Positions 23,039 to 34,985 of a DNA stretch of 64,000 nt are shown in pieces. Position 1 is the stretch's first letter; each line of letters opens with the position of its first letter. The DNA is from Pseudomonas cavernae. GTDB taxonomy: Bacteria > Pseudomonadota > Gammaproteobacteria > Pseudomonadales > Pseudomonadaceae. The position numbers were made by a program, and so were the translations under genes. A model generated the notes under the pieces. That model saw nothing but the letters and a program-made list of their open reading frames with translations, had not been told where the DNA came from and did no database searches. Location: assembly GCF_003595175.1 (NCBI RefSeq), contig NZ_CP032419.1, forward strand, positions 1,488,001-1,552,000. The letters are read 5' to 3'.

Positions 23039-25681
23039 TCAGCGTTTCACCAGGCCGGTCAGTCCACCGGCGATCAGCGCGGCGGTGTCGGCCAGTGCCA
23101 CCAGCGGGTCGAGCCCGGCGGGAGCGGCCATGTAGCGTGGCTCCCAGGTCGGCTGGAATTTGTCCTTGAAGCGGCGCAGGCCCTGGAAATTGTAGAGCTG
23201 TTCGCCGCGACGGAATACCAGCGAGCCTAGCCGTTGGGTCAGCGGCGCGCCACGCCGTGGTTGCAGTCCGGAGAGCGGCACCATGCCGAGGCTGAAGCGG
23301 GCATAGCCCTGGGCCTTGAAGTGCAGGATCAGGCCGAGCATGAGGAACTCCATGGTCAGCTTCGGCGCCTCCGGATGGGCGCGCATCAGATCGAGGCTGG
23401 CCAGCTCATGGCTGCCGGTTTCCAGCAGATTGGCGAAGGCCACCGCGCGGCCCTGGAAACGCACCACGGCGATGCGGAAATGCTGCAGGTAGTCGGCGCT
23501 GAAGCGGCCGAGGGAGAAACCCTTCTCGCGCACATTCTTGCCGCTCAGCCAGGCGTCGGAGATCGGTTGCAGTTCGTCCAGTGGCGCCTGCCCGGCTGCG
23601 TGGATTTCCAGCGCCAGGCCATCGCGCTGGCCGCGATTCCAGGTGTAGCGCAGGTCCTTCATCTCCTTGCCCTTGGCGTCCAGGTCGAAGTGCTTGAGCT
23701 CGACGCGGGCTTCCTCGCCGAGCTTCACCGCGCTGAGGCCGATGTCCATGTAGAACGGCAGATTCTCCGCGCGGACCTGATAGAACACCGGGCGGGCGTG
23801 ATGCAGGTCGCAGAGATCGCGGAACTGCCAGATCAGCTCGGCGCGCTGCAGGGCCGGGCCGATCGGGTCGTACAGCGCCACCATGCTGCGGCCGCGGCGG
23901 GCGTACATGAGGAAGGCATCCTCACCTTGCTCGCCGCGATGGAACAGCAGGGCCTTGTCGCCGGTCAGCGCCAGGCCGCCGTCCGGTTGGTCGGAGGCCT
24001 TGAGGATGGCGGCGGCGCGGGCCAGCTGCTGGCCATCCGGCGGCAGGATGACCGGCGGTGCGGTGCGCAGCAGCCAGGTCAGCGCCAGCACCGCCAGCAG
24101 CACGGCGCTGCCCAGGGCCGCGCGCAGCGCCCGCGGGGCGTTGGCGTCGAGGGCGAACTGCCACCAGAGTTCATGGCTGTAGGGCACGTCCTGATAGACG
24201 AACAGCAGCAACCACAGCGAGGCGGCCAGCACGCAGAGACTGGCCGCCAGGTAGACCTGGGAGAAGGGCAACTCCAGCAGTCGGCTGGGGCGGTAGAAGG
24301 AGCCGCGGAACAGCGCCAGCAGGCAGGCGGTGAGGGTCAGCAGGCTGGCTTCCTCCCAGTCGAAGCCTTTCAACAGCGACAGCAGGGCGCCGACCAGCAG
24401 CAGTACCAGGGTCAGTGCCCAGGCCGCCGACAGGCGCCGGCGCAAGCCTTGGGCGAGCAACAGGCAGAGCACGCCGATCAGGCTGGCGCTGAGGTGCGAG
24501 GCGTCGATCAGGCGGTGCGGGATCAGGAAGCCGATGTACTCCAGGCGCGTGTCGATCGCCGGGGTAGCGCCGGAGAACAGCAACACCACGCCGGAAATGA
24601 ACACCAGCAAGGCCAGAATCGGCGCCGCGAGACCGGAGGCCACGCGAATCGCCGGAGCGCCGAGGAAGCGGCGTGCCTCGACCAGCAGCAACAGCAGGCA
24701 GGCCACCAGCAGCGGTAGCACCACGTAAATCAGCCGATAGAGCAGCAGCGCCGCGGCCAGCGGGGCCGCGCCGATCTGGCCGGCAAAGGCCGCCAGCATG
24801 ATCGCCTCGAACACTCCGACACCGCCCGGCACATGGCTGAGCACGCCGGCGGCCAGGGCCAGCAGGTAGACCAGCAGGAAGGCGCCGAACGGCGGGGCTT
24901 CCGGCAGCACCAGATAGAGCACGGTGGTGGCTAAGCCGACGTCGAGGGCGGTGATCAGCAGTTGCAGGGCCGCCAGGCGCCAGCCGGGCAGACGCAGGGT
25001 GCGGCGGCCGAACTGCACCAGCAGGTTGTGCGCCAGCGGTTGCTCGGCCAGGCGCTGGCGCCAGATGACCAGGGCCAGCGCGGCATAGGCGAGGATCACC
25101 ACCGCGGCGATGCCGGCCAGCAGCGGGGCCGATAGGTGCAGCGCTGCGGACGCATCGGGCAGGTCGCTGAGGGTGGCCAGCGCCGCTAGCAGCGGCAGGG
25201 CGCAGCCCAGTGACAGACTGGCGAACAGTGTCATCCGCGCCACTTCGCCGGCACCCAGGCTGCAGCGGGCATACAGGCGATAGCGCACCGAGCCGCCAGA
25301 CAGCAGCGACAGGCCCACCGCGTTGCCGATGGCGAAGGCGCTGAAGCCGCCGAGCGCCAGGGTGCGCGCCGGTAGGCGCACGTCGGCATAGCGGCTGGCC
25401 GACCATTCATAGCCCAGCAGCACCAGGAAACCCAACACCGTCGCCGCCAGCGCACCCAGCAGGGAGGCGCTGGGGACGCTCAGCAGCGACTCACGCAGGG
25501 CATCGGGGTCCAGTTCGTCGAGCAAGTGTCGGCAAGCGATCAGCGCCAGCACGAACAACAGCAGGCTGACGGCCAGGCTGAGCGGCTGTTTATAGGTGCT
25601 GATGCGCTCGAACCAGCGCAGGCGGGTGGGATGAGCGGGGGAGGCCGGGGCGGAATGAGGCGTGGACGACGGGGCGCGCAT
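23039..25681 (-). CDS. mprF: Aminoacyl-phosphatidylglycerol synthase/flippase MprF
   Basis: 880 residues, full length for MprF. About fourteen membrane segments fill the first 540 residues (flippase part, UPF0104-like, including NAVGLSLLSGGSVRYRLYAR and HVPGGVGVFEAIMLAAFAG). The C-terminal cytosolic DUF2156/GNAT-like synthase starts near FHRGEQGEDAFLMYARRGRS and ends PTWEPRYMAAPAGLDPLVAL. It transfers Ala (in P. aeruginosa) or Lys from tRNA to phosphatidylglycerol, reducing envelope negative charge. Start ATG at 25681 with GAGG 7 nt upstream; the 25735 start has no such site. It forms an operon with the downstream hydrolase. Confidence 0.92.
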   Translation of the reverse strand: MRAPSSTPHSAPASPAHPTRLRWFERISTYKQPLSLAVSLLLFVLALIACRHLLDELDPDALRESLLSVPSASLLGALAATVLGFLVLLGYEWSASRYADVRLPARTLALGGFSAFAIGNAVGLSLLSGGSVRYRLYARCSLGAGEVARMTLFASLSLGCALPLLAALATLSDLPDASAALHLSAPLLAGIAAVVILAYAALALVIWRQRLAEQPLAHNLLVQFGRRTLRLPGWRLAALQLLITALDVGLATTVLYLVLPEAPPFGAFLLVYLLALAAGVLSHVPGGVGVFEAIMLAAFAGQIGAAPLAAALLLYRLIYVVLPLLVACLLLLLVEARRFLGAPAIRVASGLAAPILALLVFISGVVLLFSGATPAIDTRLEYIGFLIPHRLIDASHLSASLIGVLCLLLAQGLRRRLSAAWALTLVLLLVGALLSLLKGFDWEEASLLTLTACLLALFRGSFYRPSRLLELPFSQVYLAASLCVLAASLWLLLFVYQDVPYSHELWWQFALDANAPRALRAALGSAVLLAVLALTWLLRTAPPVILPPDGQQLARAAAILKASDQPDGGLALTGDKALLFHRGEQGEDAFLMYARRGRSMVALYDPIGPALQRAELIWQFRDLCDLHHARPVFYQVRAENLPFYMDIGLSAVKLGEEARVELKHFDLDAKGKEMKDLRYTWNRGQRDGLALEIHAAGQAPLDELQPISDAWLSGKNVREKGFSLGRFSADYLQHFRIAVVRFQGRAVAFANLLETGSHELASLDLMRAHPEAPKLTMEFLMLGLILHFKAQGYARFSLGMVPLSGLQPRRGAPLTQRLGSLVFRRGEQLYNFQGLRRFKDKFQPTWEPRYMAAPAGLDPLVALADTAALIAGGLTGLVKR

Positions 25682-25936
25682 AGGTAACCTCGGTGGTGGT
25701 ACGCCACAGATTGGGGTGAAACATTCAGTTACCAATGGCCGGGCGAGAAAAAAATCCTGCCGCCGGGGTGCGCCCAGTCATGCCGCGTGTCGCCCGCAGC
25801 CTGTTCGCAGTGGTTGTCAGTGTAGAAGTCGATGCTGGTTGAAGGTCAGTGGTGTGCAGGGCGCACTCTCTACTGACTAGCGGGATAGGCTTCGGGGAAG
25901 AAGCCGCAGCGGGCAGTTTACCGGAGGGCGGATAGC

Positions 25937-25973
25937 AGAAGGCCCCGATTGCCAGTGGCAATCGGGGCCTTCT
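25937..25973 (-). terminator. Terminator downstream of tRNA-fMet copy 1
   Basis: Arms of 17 bp (25937-25953 and 25957-25973, GAAGGCCCCGATTGCC and its complement) with a 3-nt loop, positioned just after the tRNA 3' end on the minus strand. Confidence 0.8.
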
Positions 25974-25980
25974 CTGTATC

Positions 25981-26057
<77 letters not shown>

Positions 26058-26144
26058 CCGACCATTCTACAGTTGAACGCTTGCCTGTCAACCACTGATT
26101 TGCTTTTTGGATCAAAGGCTTAGTTGATTTCTTTGGGGAACGCG

Positions 26145-26177
26145 AAAAACAAAAAGGCCACTCGCTTGAGTGGCCTT
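26145..26177 (-). terminator. Terminator downstream of tRNA-fMet copy 2
   Basis: AAGGCCACTC (26154-26163) and GAGTGGCCTT (26168-26177) pair with a 4-nt loop. On the minus strand the stem is followed by TTTTTGTTTTT. Confidence 0.9.
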
Positions 26178-26187
26178 CTTGTTGAAT

Positions 26188-26264
<77 letters not shown>

Positions 26265-26390
26265 CCGGCCATTCTACAGCCGAACATCGGGCTGTCAACT
26301 TAAGTTTGGGAAAAACTGTTTTTCGTTCAGATGCTTAGCGTCAAACGGGTGTTACACTTTTGGCTCCAGGCCATGCCAGGCGGGGCTTAG

Positions 26391-26580
26391 CAGGCTATTG
26401 AGAAACTACTGCGCTCGGCCATTCGGCGTTGAAATCAGCCTCAGGAGCCGCTTGCGGCTAACGCGCTTTAGCGCGGCCCGAAGGGCGAGCGGAGCGAGTC
26501 ATGCTCATTTACAACTCGTAAACTGCGCTTCTTCGGCTGATTTTGCCTGGCCTTCGCTCGCTACCTTTCTCAATAGCCTG
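26391..26580. repeat. Palindromic structured repeat, copy 3 (with extra internal segment)
   Basis: 190 bp. The outer arms CAGGCTATTGAGAAA (26391-26405) and TTTCTCAATAGCCTG (26566-26580) are perfectly complementary; the inner arms AAATCAGCC and GGCTGATTT pair; the apex has CTCATTTACAACTCGTAAAC in reverse orientation to copies 1 and 2. An extra stretch of about 45 bp containing small hairpins (GCGCTTTAGCGC) lies beside the apex. It sits 14 bp before the dinB start. Confidence 0.8.
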
Positions 26581-26594
26581 TTACCGGACTTTCT

Positions 26595-27650
26595 GTGCGC
26601 AAGATCATCCACATCGACGCGGACTGCTTCTACGCCGCCATCGAGATGCGCGACGACCCGCGATTGGCCAATCGGCCGATGGCGGTCGGCGGCGCGGCGG
26701 ATCATCGCGGCGTTATCGCCACCTGCAACTATGAGGCGCGCGCCTACGGCGTGCGCTCGGCGATGTCGTCCCGGCAGGCGCTCAAGCTGTGCCCGGACCT
26801 GCTGATCGTCCGCCCGCGGATGGAGGTCTATAAAGAAGTCTCGCGCGAGATCCACGGCATCTTCCGCGAATATACCGAGCTGATCGAGCCGCTGTCGCTG
26901 GATGAGGCTTATCTCGACGTCTCCGACAGTCCGCACTTTGCCGGCAGTGCCACGCGCATCGCTCAGGACATTCGCCGGCGGGTTTCCCTGCAGTTGCATA
27001 TCACGGTGTCTGCCGGGGTGGCGCCGAACAAGTTTCTGGCCAAGATCGCCAGCGACTGGAAAAAACCCAACGGGCTGTTCGTCATCACTCCTGAGCAGGT
27101 CGAGGACTTTGTTTCCGCGCTGCCGGTCAGCAAGCTGCATGGGGTTGGCAAGGTCACCGCCGACAAGCTGACGCGCCTGGGCATTTCTTCCTGCCTGGAT
27201 CTGCGGGAATGGAGCAAGCTGGCCCTGACGCGCGAATTCGGTGCTTTTGGCGAGCGCTTGTGGAATCTGGCGCGTGGCATCGATGAGCGCCAGGTGCAGG
27301 TCGATAACCGGCGGCAGACGGTGAGTGTGGAAACCACCTACGACCAGGATCTGCCCGATCTTGCGGCTTGTCTGGAGCGCCTGCCGGGGTTGCTGGAGCA
27401 GTTGGCCGGGCGTCTGGCGCGGCTGGACAGCAGCTACCGACCGGACAAACCCTTCGTCAAGGTGAAGTTCCATGACTTCACCCAGACCACCCTGGAACAG
27501 GCCGGCGCGGCCCGCGATCTGGACAGCTACCGCCAGCTGCTGAGCAGCGCCTATGCCCGTGGCGCCAAGCCGGTGCGTCTGCTCGGCGTGGGGGTGCGGT
27601 TGGTCGATCTGCGCGGGGTGAGTGAACAGTTGGAGCTGTTCGCGCGTTAG
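26595..27650 (+). CDS. dinB: DNA polymerase IV (Y-family translesion polymerase)
   Basis: 351 residues, full length. The catalytic acidic residues lie in IIHIDADCFYAAIE (Asp about 8) and SLDEAYLDVS (Asp/Glu about 103-104). The palm-fingers part has ATCNYEARAYGVRSAM, followed by the HhH region LHGVGKVTADKLTRLGI. The C-terminus LRGVSEQLELFAR ends in the beta-clamp-binding peptide (QLELF). The start is GTG at 26595 without a clear ribosome site. Its upstream DNA is replaced by a palindromic repeat, and no LexA box was seen close by. Confidence 0.95.
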   Translation: MRKIIHIDADCFYAAIEMRDDPRLANRPMAVGGAADHRGVIATCNYEARAYGVRSAMSSRQALKLCPDLLIVRPRMEVYKEVSREIHGIFREYTELIEPLSLDEAYLDVSDSPHFAGSATRIAQDIRRRVSLQLHITVSAGVAPNKFLAKIASDWKKPNGLFVITPEQVEDFVSALPVSKLHGVGKVTADKLTRLGISSCLDLREWSKLALTREFGAFGERLWNLARGIDERQVQVDNRRQTVSVETTYDQDLPDLAACLERLPGLLEQLAGRLARLDSSYRPDKPFVKVKFHDFTQTTLEQAGAARDLDSYRQLLSSAYARGAKPVRLLGVGVRLVDLRGVSEQLELFAR

Positions 27651-27789
27651 AACCTGTCTCGGATCTGCTGCGCGTCGGCGATACGGCGTTAAAAACAGCC
27701 TCAGAATGCTCATTTACAACTCGTAAACTGCGCTTCTTCGGCTGTTTTTGCCTTGTCTCGCTCTAGCTCGCGAGATCCGAAACAGGTTC
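27650..27789. repeat. Palindromic structured repeat, copy 4
   Basis: 140 bp beginning at the last base of the dinB stop codon. The outer arms GAACCTGTCTCGGATCT and AGATCCGAAACAGGTTC pair with one mismatch; the inner arms AAAAACAGCC and GGCTGTTTTT pair; the apex TTTACAACTCGTAAA is conserved. Orientation is opposite to copies 1 and 2. It ends 9 bp from the stop of the META-domain gene, so it separates two convergent genes. Confidence 0.85.
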
Positions 27790-27797
27790 TTAGAGCT

Positions 27798-28202
27798 TCA
27801 GTCCTTTTCCGGCCACAGGCGCATGGGCTTGCCCTGCGTCGGCCACAGGCGCAACTGTTCGATGGCCGAGACATCCCAACGCTGGATGGTGCCGAGCATG
27901 TCGAGGAAGCGCTGTTCCTGTTCCATCAGGGCGGGGGCGCACATCTTGCGGGTGCTGCCGGCGCTGCCGAAACTGAGGCGCTCGCCTTCCAGCTGGTAGG
28001 ACGCGAACCAGTGATTGCAACCGGCGCTGCCATAGGCGCGGCCGTCCTTGTCGAGGGTGATGGTCAGATGGCTGCGGTCGATCAACGGCCGTTCGCCCAA
28101 CCATTCCACCTGGTAGGTGGTTTCCTGTTCCAGAGCGGTCGGGTCCGCGGCGCAGCCGAGCAGGCTGGCGCCGATCAGACCGAGGGCTAGGGCGCGCTTC
28201 AT
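27798..28202 (-). CDS. META-domain (HslJ-like) lipoprotein
   Basis: 134 residues. The signal peptide MKRALALGLIGASLLGC ends in a lipobox (Cys 17). The META fold is visible in TYQVEWLGERPLIDRSHLTI, GRAYGSAGCNHWFASYQLEG (the SGCNxxxGxY-like core) and STRKMCAPALMEQEQRFLDM. HslJ-type proteins are envelope stress proteins of uncertain chemistry. AAGGAGG precedes the ATG at 28202, which overlaps the stop of the upstream gene (ATGA), so the two are coupled. Confidence 0.85.
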   Translation of the reverse strand: MKRALALGLIGASLLGCAADPTALEQETTYQVEWLGERPLIDRSHLTITLDKDGRAYGSAGCNHWFASYQLEGERLSFGSAGSTRKMCAPALMEQEQRFLDMLGTIQRWDVSAIEQLRLWPTQGKPMRLWPEKD

Positions 28203-28636
28203 GGAGCCTCCTTCTGGCAGCGTGGGCATAGGTGACGACCGTCGAGGTTCTGCCAGTGCAGCTCGCGAATGCGCGCCTCGGCGGCTGGGGCCTGGGCGGA
28301 TTTGCCGAGGCTGGAGTCTACGGCGAACTCGAAATCCAGCTGCGTGGCGCAACCGTCGCACTGCACGTGCCAGTTGAGGATAGCCAGTTCGCGGAAGGCC
28401 GGACCCTGCGCCACGGCGACCCATTGCCCGGGCGGGTTGATCAGGTGACGAACCTTCTCCACGCTCAGGCGCATGCACAGGTCGCGGCTGCCCTTGAGGG
28501 TGACCAGCAGGCTGTCGCCGCTGTGGATCGAGCCGCCGTTGCCGGTGACCTGGTAGCGGCCCGGCGCCAGGGCGCGGCATTCGATCAGGGTGTGCTCGGG
28601 GTTGAGCAGGTTGTAGCGGAAATCATGTTCGGCCAT
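28199..28636 (-). CDS. Hypothetical protein with CxxC zinc-ribbon pairs
   Basis: 145 residues from the ATG at 28636 (MAEHDFRYNLLNPEHTLIEC); an in-frame ATG at 28672 is the alternative. The N-terminal half looks like a small beta domain (GRYQVTGNGGSIHSGDSLLV). Two Cys pairs, CDGC (mid) and CPRC (near the C-terminus), could hold a zinc ion. Family not recognised; a counterpart lies at the same place in P. aeruginosa. Its stop overlaps the start of the META lipoprotein. It belongs to the minus-strand run gacS-ldhA-this gene. Confidence 0.7.
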   Translation of the reverse strand: MAEHDFRYNLLNPEHTLIECRALAPGRYQVTGNGGSIHSGDSLLVTLKGSRDLCMRLSVEKVRHLINPPGQWVAVAQGPAFRELAILNWHVQCDGCATQLDFEFAVDSSLGKSAQAPAAEARIRELHWQNLDGRHLCPRCQKEAP

Positions 28637-28712
28637 GACGGCGGGCTCGGCGGCAATCAATAAGCTGGGCATCTTACTACGCCGGCCCGCCTTTAGAGTC
28701 CTGGCGCGGCGG

Positions 28713-29702
28713 TTAAGGCTCGATCTGGTTCTGTAGCCGGCCGGCGGCCCAGGCGGCGATGTTGTCGAGGGTGGTGGTGGCAATGGCGGCCAGCGCCTCG
28801 CAGGTGAGAAAGGCCTGGTGGGCGGTGACGATCACATTGGGGAAGGTCAGTAGGCGCGCGAGCACATCGTCCTGCAGGGGCAGGTCGGAACGGTCCTCGA
28901 AGAACAACGTGGCTTCTTCTTCATAGACGTCGAGGCCGAGGTAGCCGAGCCGGCCGCTTTTCAGCGCGTCGATCAGCGCGGGCGTGTCGACCAGGGCGCC
29001 GCGCCCGGTGTTGATCAGCATGGCGCCGGGCTGCATGCGCTGCAGCGTGGTGGGGTTGATCAGGTGGCGGGTCGCCGGCGTCAGTGGGCAGTGCAGGCTG
29101 ACGATCTGCGCCTGCTCCAGCAGTTCGTCGAGGGCCAGGTAGCGGGCGTCGAGGGCGACCACTTCGGGGTTGGGGTAGGGGTCGTAGGCCAGCAGCTGAC
29201 AACCGAAACCGCTCATGATGCGCGCGAAGGCGGCGCCGATCTGGCCGGTGCCGACCACGCCGACGCACTTGCCGACCAGATCGAAGCCAGTCAGCCCGTG
29301 CAGGCTGAAGTCGCCATCGCGAGTGCGGTTGTAGGCGCGGTGCAGGCAGCGGTTGAGGGTCAGGATCAGTGCCACCGCGTGCTCGGCCACGGCGTGCGGC
29401 GAGTAGGCCGGCACGCGGACCACGGTCAGGCCGAGTTGCTGCGCGGCGGGCAGGTCGACATGGTTGTAGCCGGCCGAGCGCAAAGCGATCAGGCGCGTGC
29501 CGCCGGCAGCCAGACGCTCCAGCACCGGTGCGGAGAGGTCATCGTTGATAAAGGCGCAGACCACCGCGCAACCCTGGGCCAGGGCGGCGGTCTCGAGCTC
29601 CAGGCGCACCGGCTGGAACAGCAACGCGGTGCCTGCCGGCCGCGGTGCGGCGAGGAAGCTGTCGCGTTCGTAGGTCTGGCTGCTGAACAGGATGATGCGC
29701 AT
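28713..29702 (-). CDS. ldhA: D-lactate dehydrogenase (D-2-hydroxyacid dehydrogenase)
   Basis: 329 residues. It reduces pyruvate to D-lactate with NADH in fermentative survival. The NAD-binding VGVVGTGQIGAAF is near residues 146-158. The catalytic residues of the family are visible: Arg in NTGRGALVDTPAL, a Glu in DVYEEEATLFFEDRS, and His in VTAHQAFLTCEAL. The opening MRIILFSSQTYERDSFLAAP and the ending match the LdhA subfamily. The ATG at 29702 has GAAGGAG at the right distance. It starts 10 nt after gacS ends, so the two are probably cotranscribed. Confidence 0.92.
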   Translation of the reverse strand: MRIILFSSQTYERDSFLAAPRPAGTALLFQPVRLELETAALAQGCAVVCAFINDDLSAPVLERLAAGGTRLIALRSAGYNHVDLPAAQQLGLTVVRVPAYSPHAVAEHAVALILTLNRCLHRAYNRTRDGDFSLHGLTGFDLVGKCVGVVGTGQIGAAFARIMSGFGCQLLAYDPYPNPEVVALDARYLALDELLEQAQIVSLHCPLTPATRHLINPTTLQRMQPGAMLINTGRGALVDTPALIDALKSGRLGYLGLDVYEEEATLFFEDRSDLPLQDDVLARLLTFPNVIVTAHQAFLTCEALAAIATTTLDNIAAWAAGRLQNQIEP

Positions 29703-29712
29703 GGCGGCTCCT

Positions 29713-32463
<2,751 letters not shown>

Positions 32464-32647
32464 TGGCTGCCTCTTGTATGGGGTTTTCGGCAGTGTAGCG
32501 ATTCACCGCGTGGGAATCTGCCCGCTTGGTGCGGCTTAGCGCATCGGCCTCGGCCACCGTGCGGCGGCCGTTTGGCTTTCGAGTTATGGCGCCTGCTGGT
32601 TTGCCGCTATCATAGTCGGCCCCGCAGTCTGGATTGCGAACGAGATC

Positions 32648-33550
32648 ATGACTCAGCAGTACCCCACCATCGCCGACTGCGTCGGCAACACCCCGCTGGT
32701 ACGTCTGCAACGCCTGCCCGGTGCAACCAGTAATACCCTGCTGGTGAAGCTGGAGGGCAACAATCCGGCCGGTTCGGTGAAGGACAGGCCGGCGCTGTCG
32801 ATGATTACCCGCGCCGAGCTGCGTGGCGACATCAAGCCCGGTGACACGCTGATCGAGGCCACCTCCGGCAACACCGGCATCGCCCTGGCCATGGCCGCGG
32901 CGATCAAGGGCTACAAGATCATGCTGATCATGCCGGACAACATGAGCGCCGAGCGCAAGGCGGCGATGACCGCCTATGGCGCCGAGCTGATCCTGGTCAA
33001 CAAGGAAGAGGGCATGGAAGGCGCCCGCGACCTCGCCGAGAGCCTGCAGCGTGGCGGGCGCGGCAAGGTGCTCGACCAGTTCGCCAACGGCGACAACCCC
33101 GAGGCGCACTACGAGGGGACCGGCCCGGAGATCTGGCGGCAGACCGGCGGCAGCATCACCCATTTCATCAGCTCGATGGGCACCACCGGCACCATCATGG
33201 GCGTGTCGCGCTACCTCAAAGAGCAGAACCCGGCCATCCAGATCGTCGGCCTGCAGCCGATGGAGGGCTCGGCGATCCCCGGCATTCGCCGTTGGCCGCA
33301 GGAATACCTGCCGAAGATCTACCAGGCCGAGCGCGTCGACCGGGTCGTCGACATGGCGCAGGTCGAGGCGGAAGACGTCATGCGCCGCCTGGCCCGCGAG
33401 GAAGGCATCTTCTGCGGGGTGTCCTCGGGTGGTGCGGTAGCGGCGGCCTTGCGCCTGTCGCGCGAAGTCGAAAACGCGGTGATCGTGGCGATCATCTGCG
33501 ACCGCGGCGACCGCTACCTGTCCACCGGCATCTATGACTTACCCAACTGA
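32648..33550 (+). CDS. cysM: Cysteine synthase B (O-acetylserine sulfhydrylase B)
   Basis: 300 residues, full length for CysM. PLP-dependent enzyme making cysteine from O-acetylserine and sulfide or thiosulfate. The PLP lysine is K45 in [16 protein letters not shown]; the substrate loop [16 protein letters not shown] and the phosphate-binding [16 protein letters not shown] are clear. The [14 protein letters not shown] segment favours CysM over CysK. It is followed two bases later by rlmD, suggesting an operon reading on to relA. Confidence 0.95.
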   Translation: MTQQYPTIADCVGNTPLVRLQRLPGATSNTLLVKLEGNNPAGSVKDRPALSMITRAELRGDIKPGDTLIEATSGNTGIALAMAAAIKGYKIMLIMPDNMSAERKAAMTAYGAELILVNKEEGMEGARDLAESLQRGGRGKVLDQFANGDNPEAHYEGTGPEIWRQTGGSITHFISSMGTTGTIMGVSRYLKEQNPAIQIVGLQPMEGSAIPGIRRWPQEYLPKIYQAERVDRVVDMAQVEAEDVMRRLAREEGIFCGVSSGGAVAAALRLSREVENAVIVAIICDRGDRYLSTGIYDLPN

Positions 33551-33552
33551 CC

Positions 33553-34902
33553 ATGGCCAAGCGTAGCGGGCTGCGTTTCCAGCCGAGTGGCGGCAGCCGC
33601 GCGGCGGCGCTGCCGGTCGGCAAGAAGCAGAAACTGACGATCGAGCGCCTGGCCAACGATGGCCGCGGCCTCGGCTTCGTCGACGGCCGCACCTGGTTCG
33701 TCACCGGCGCACTGGCTGGCGAGGAAGTCGAGGCCCGCGTGCTCGGCGCCCGCAGCCAGGTGGTGGAGGCGCGCGCCGAACGCATCCTCGTCGCCAGCAG
33801 TGAGCGCCGGGTCGAGCCCTGTGTCTATGCCAAGCGCTGCGGCGGCTGCTCGCTGCAACATATGGCGCATGCCGATCAGCTCGCGCTGAAGCAGCGCGCG
33901 CTCGCCGAGCAGTTGCACCGCCTGGCCGGGCTCGAGCCCGAGGAGTGGGCGGCGCCGCTGATCGGCCCGGAGTTCGCCTACCGTCGCCGCGCGCGCATCG
34001 CCGTGCGCTGGGATGTGAAGAGCAAGCGCCTCGACGTCGGCTTCCGTGCCGCGGCCAGCCAGGACATCGTCGCCATCGACGACTGCCTGGTGCTGGTGCC
34101 GTCCTTGCAGCCGATCCTGCGCGGCTTGCCGCAAGTGTTGCGGGGCTTGAGCCGGCCCCAAGCGCTCGGGCATGTCGAATTGTTCAGCGGCACCGCCAGC
34201 GTGGTGCTGCTGCGCCACACCGCGCCGCTGGCGGACAGCGACCTGGCGCAGCTGCAGGCGTTCTGCGTGGCGCACGAGGCGCAGCTGTGGCTGCAGGGCA
34301 CGAGCGAGCCGCAGCCGTATCTGGGCGGACAAACGCTGGGCTATCGGCTGGAACGCTGGAATTTGCAGCTGGACTATCGGCCTGGGGATTTCATCCAGGT
34401 CAATGCGCCGGTGAACGAGGCAATGGTCGCGCAGGCGCTAGACTGGTTAGCACCGCAGGCCGATGAGCGGGTGCTCGATCTGTTCTGCGGCCTGGGCAAC
34501 TTCGCCCTGCCGCTGGCCCAGCGGGTGCGCGAAGTGGTGGCGGTGGAAGGTGTCGCCGCGATGGTCGCCCGCGCCGCCGGCAACGCGGCGGCGAATGGTC
34601 TGGGCAACCTGCACTTTTTCCAGGCCGACTTGTCGAATCCGCTTGCCGAAGCGCCTTGGGCTGGACAAGGATTCTCGGCAGTACTGCTGGACCCGCCGCG
34701 CGATGGCGCCTGGGAAGTGGTGCGGCAGATCGGCGCCCTGGGTGCCAAGCGGGTGCTGTACGTGTCCTGCAACCCGGCCACGCTGGCGCGCGATGCCGCC
34801 GAACTGGCGAAGCAGGGCTACCGGCTAAAGCGTGCCGGAATCCTCGATATGTTCCCCCAGACGGCGCATGTCGAGGCGATGGCGTTATTCGAGGCGGGCT
34901 AG
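33553..34902 (+). CDS. rlmD: 23S rRNA (uracil1939-C5)-methyltransferase RlmD
   Basis: 449 residues. An N-terminal TRAM domain ([20 protein letters not shown], residues about 26-45) is followed by a 4Fe-4S site ([19 protein letters not shown] plus an earlier or later Cys) and a SAM-binding methyltransferase fold ([19 protein letters not shown]). The catalytic Cys lies in [14 protein letters not shown], and the C-terminal ends [16 protein letters not shown] as in the RumA/TrmA family. The start is 2 nt after cysM. Role: m5U1939 of 23S rRNA. Confidence 0.93.
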   Translation: MAKRSGLRFQPSGGSRAAALPVGKKQKLTIERLANDGRGLGFVDGRTWFVTGALAGEEVEARVLGARSQVVEARAERILVASSERRVEPCVYAKRCGGCSLQHMAHADQLALKQRALAEQLHRLAGLEPEEWAAPLIGPEFAYRRRARIAVRWDVKSKRLDVGFRAAASQDIVAIDDCLVLVPSLQPILRGLPQVLRGLSRPQALGHVELFSGTASVVLLRHTAPLADSDLAQLQAFCVAHEAQLWLQGTSEPQPYLGGQTLGYRLERWNLQLDYRPGDFIQVNAPVNEAMVAQALDWLAPQADERVLDLFCGLGNFALPLAQRVREVVAVEGVAAMVARAAGNAAANGLGNLHFFQADLSNPLAEAPWAGQGFSAVLLDPPRDGAWEVVRQIGALGAKRVLYVSCNPATLARDAAELAKQGYRLKRAGILDMFPQTAHVEAMALFEAG

Positions 34903-34985
34903 GAAGCCCGCGTAATCCGACTAGCCCATAAAGAAGGCTGGCGTCATTCGGCGCGTTGGTTCGAGCGTCGTGGGGAAGGTAAGAG

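Noticed and set aside
23234..24718. 494-codon plus-strand ORF
   Set aside because: It lies wholly antisense to mprF, is rich in Gln, Gly and Ala as expected from reading GC-rich coding DNA backwards, and has no domain or ribosome site.
27798..28580. Extended 260-codon version of the META lipoprotein
   Set aside because: The first 126 codons overlap another gene out of frame and would bury the signal peptide; the ATG at 28202 has a strong ribosome site and a lipobox.
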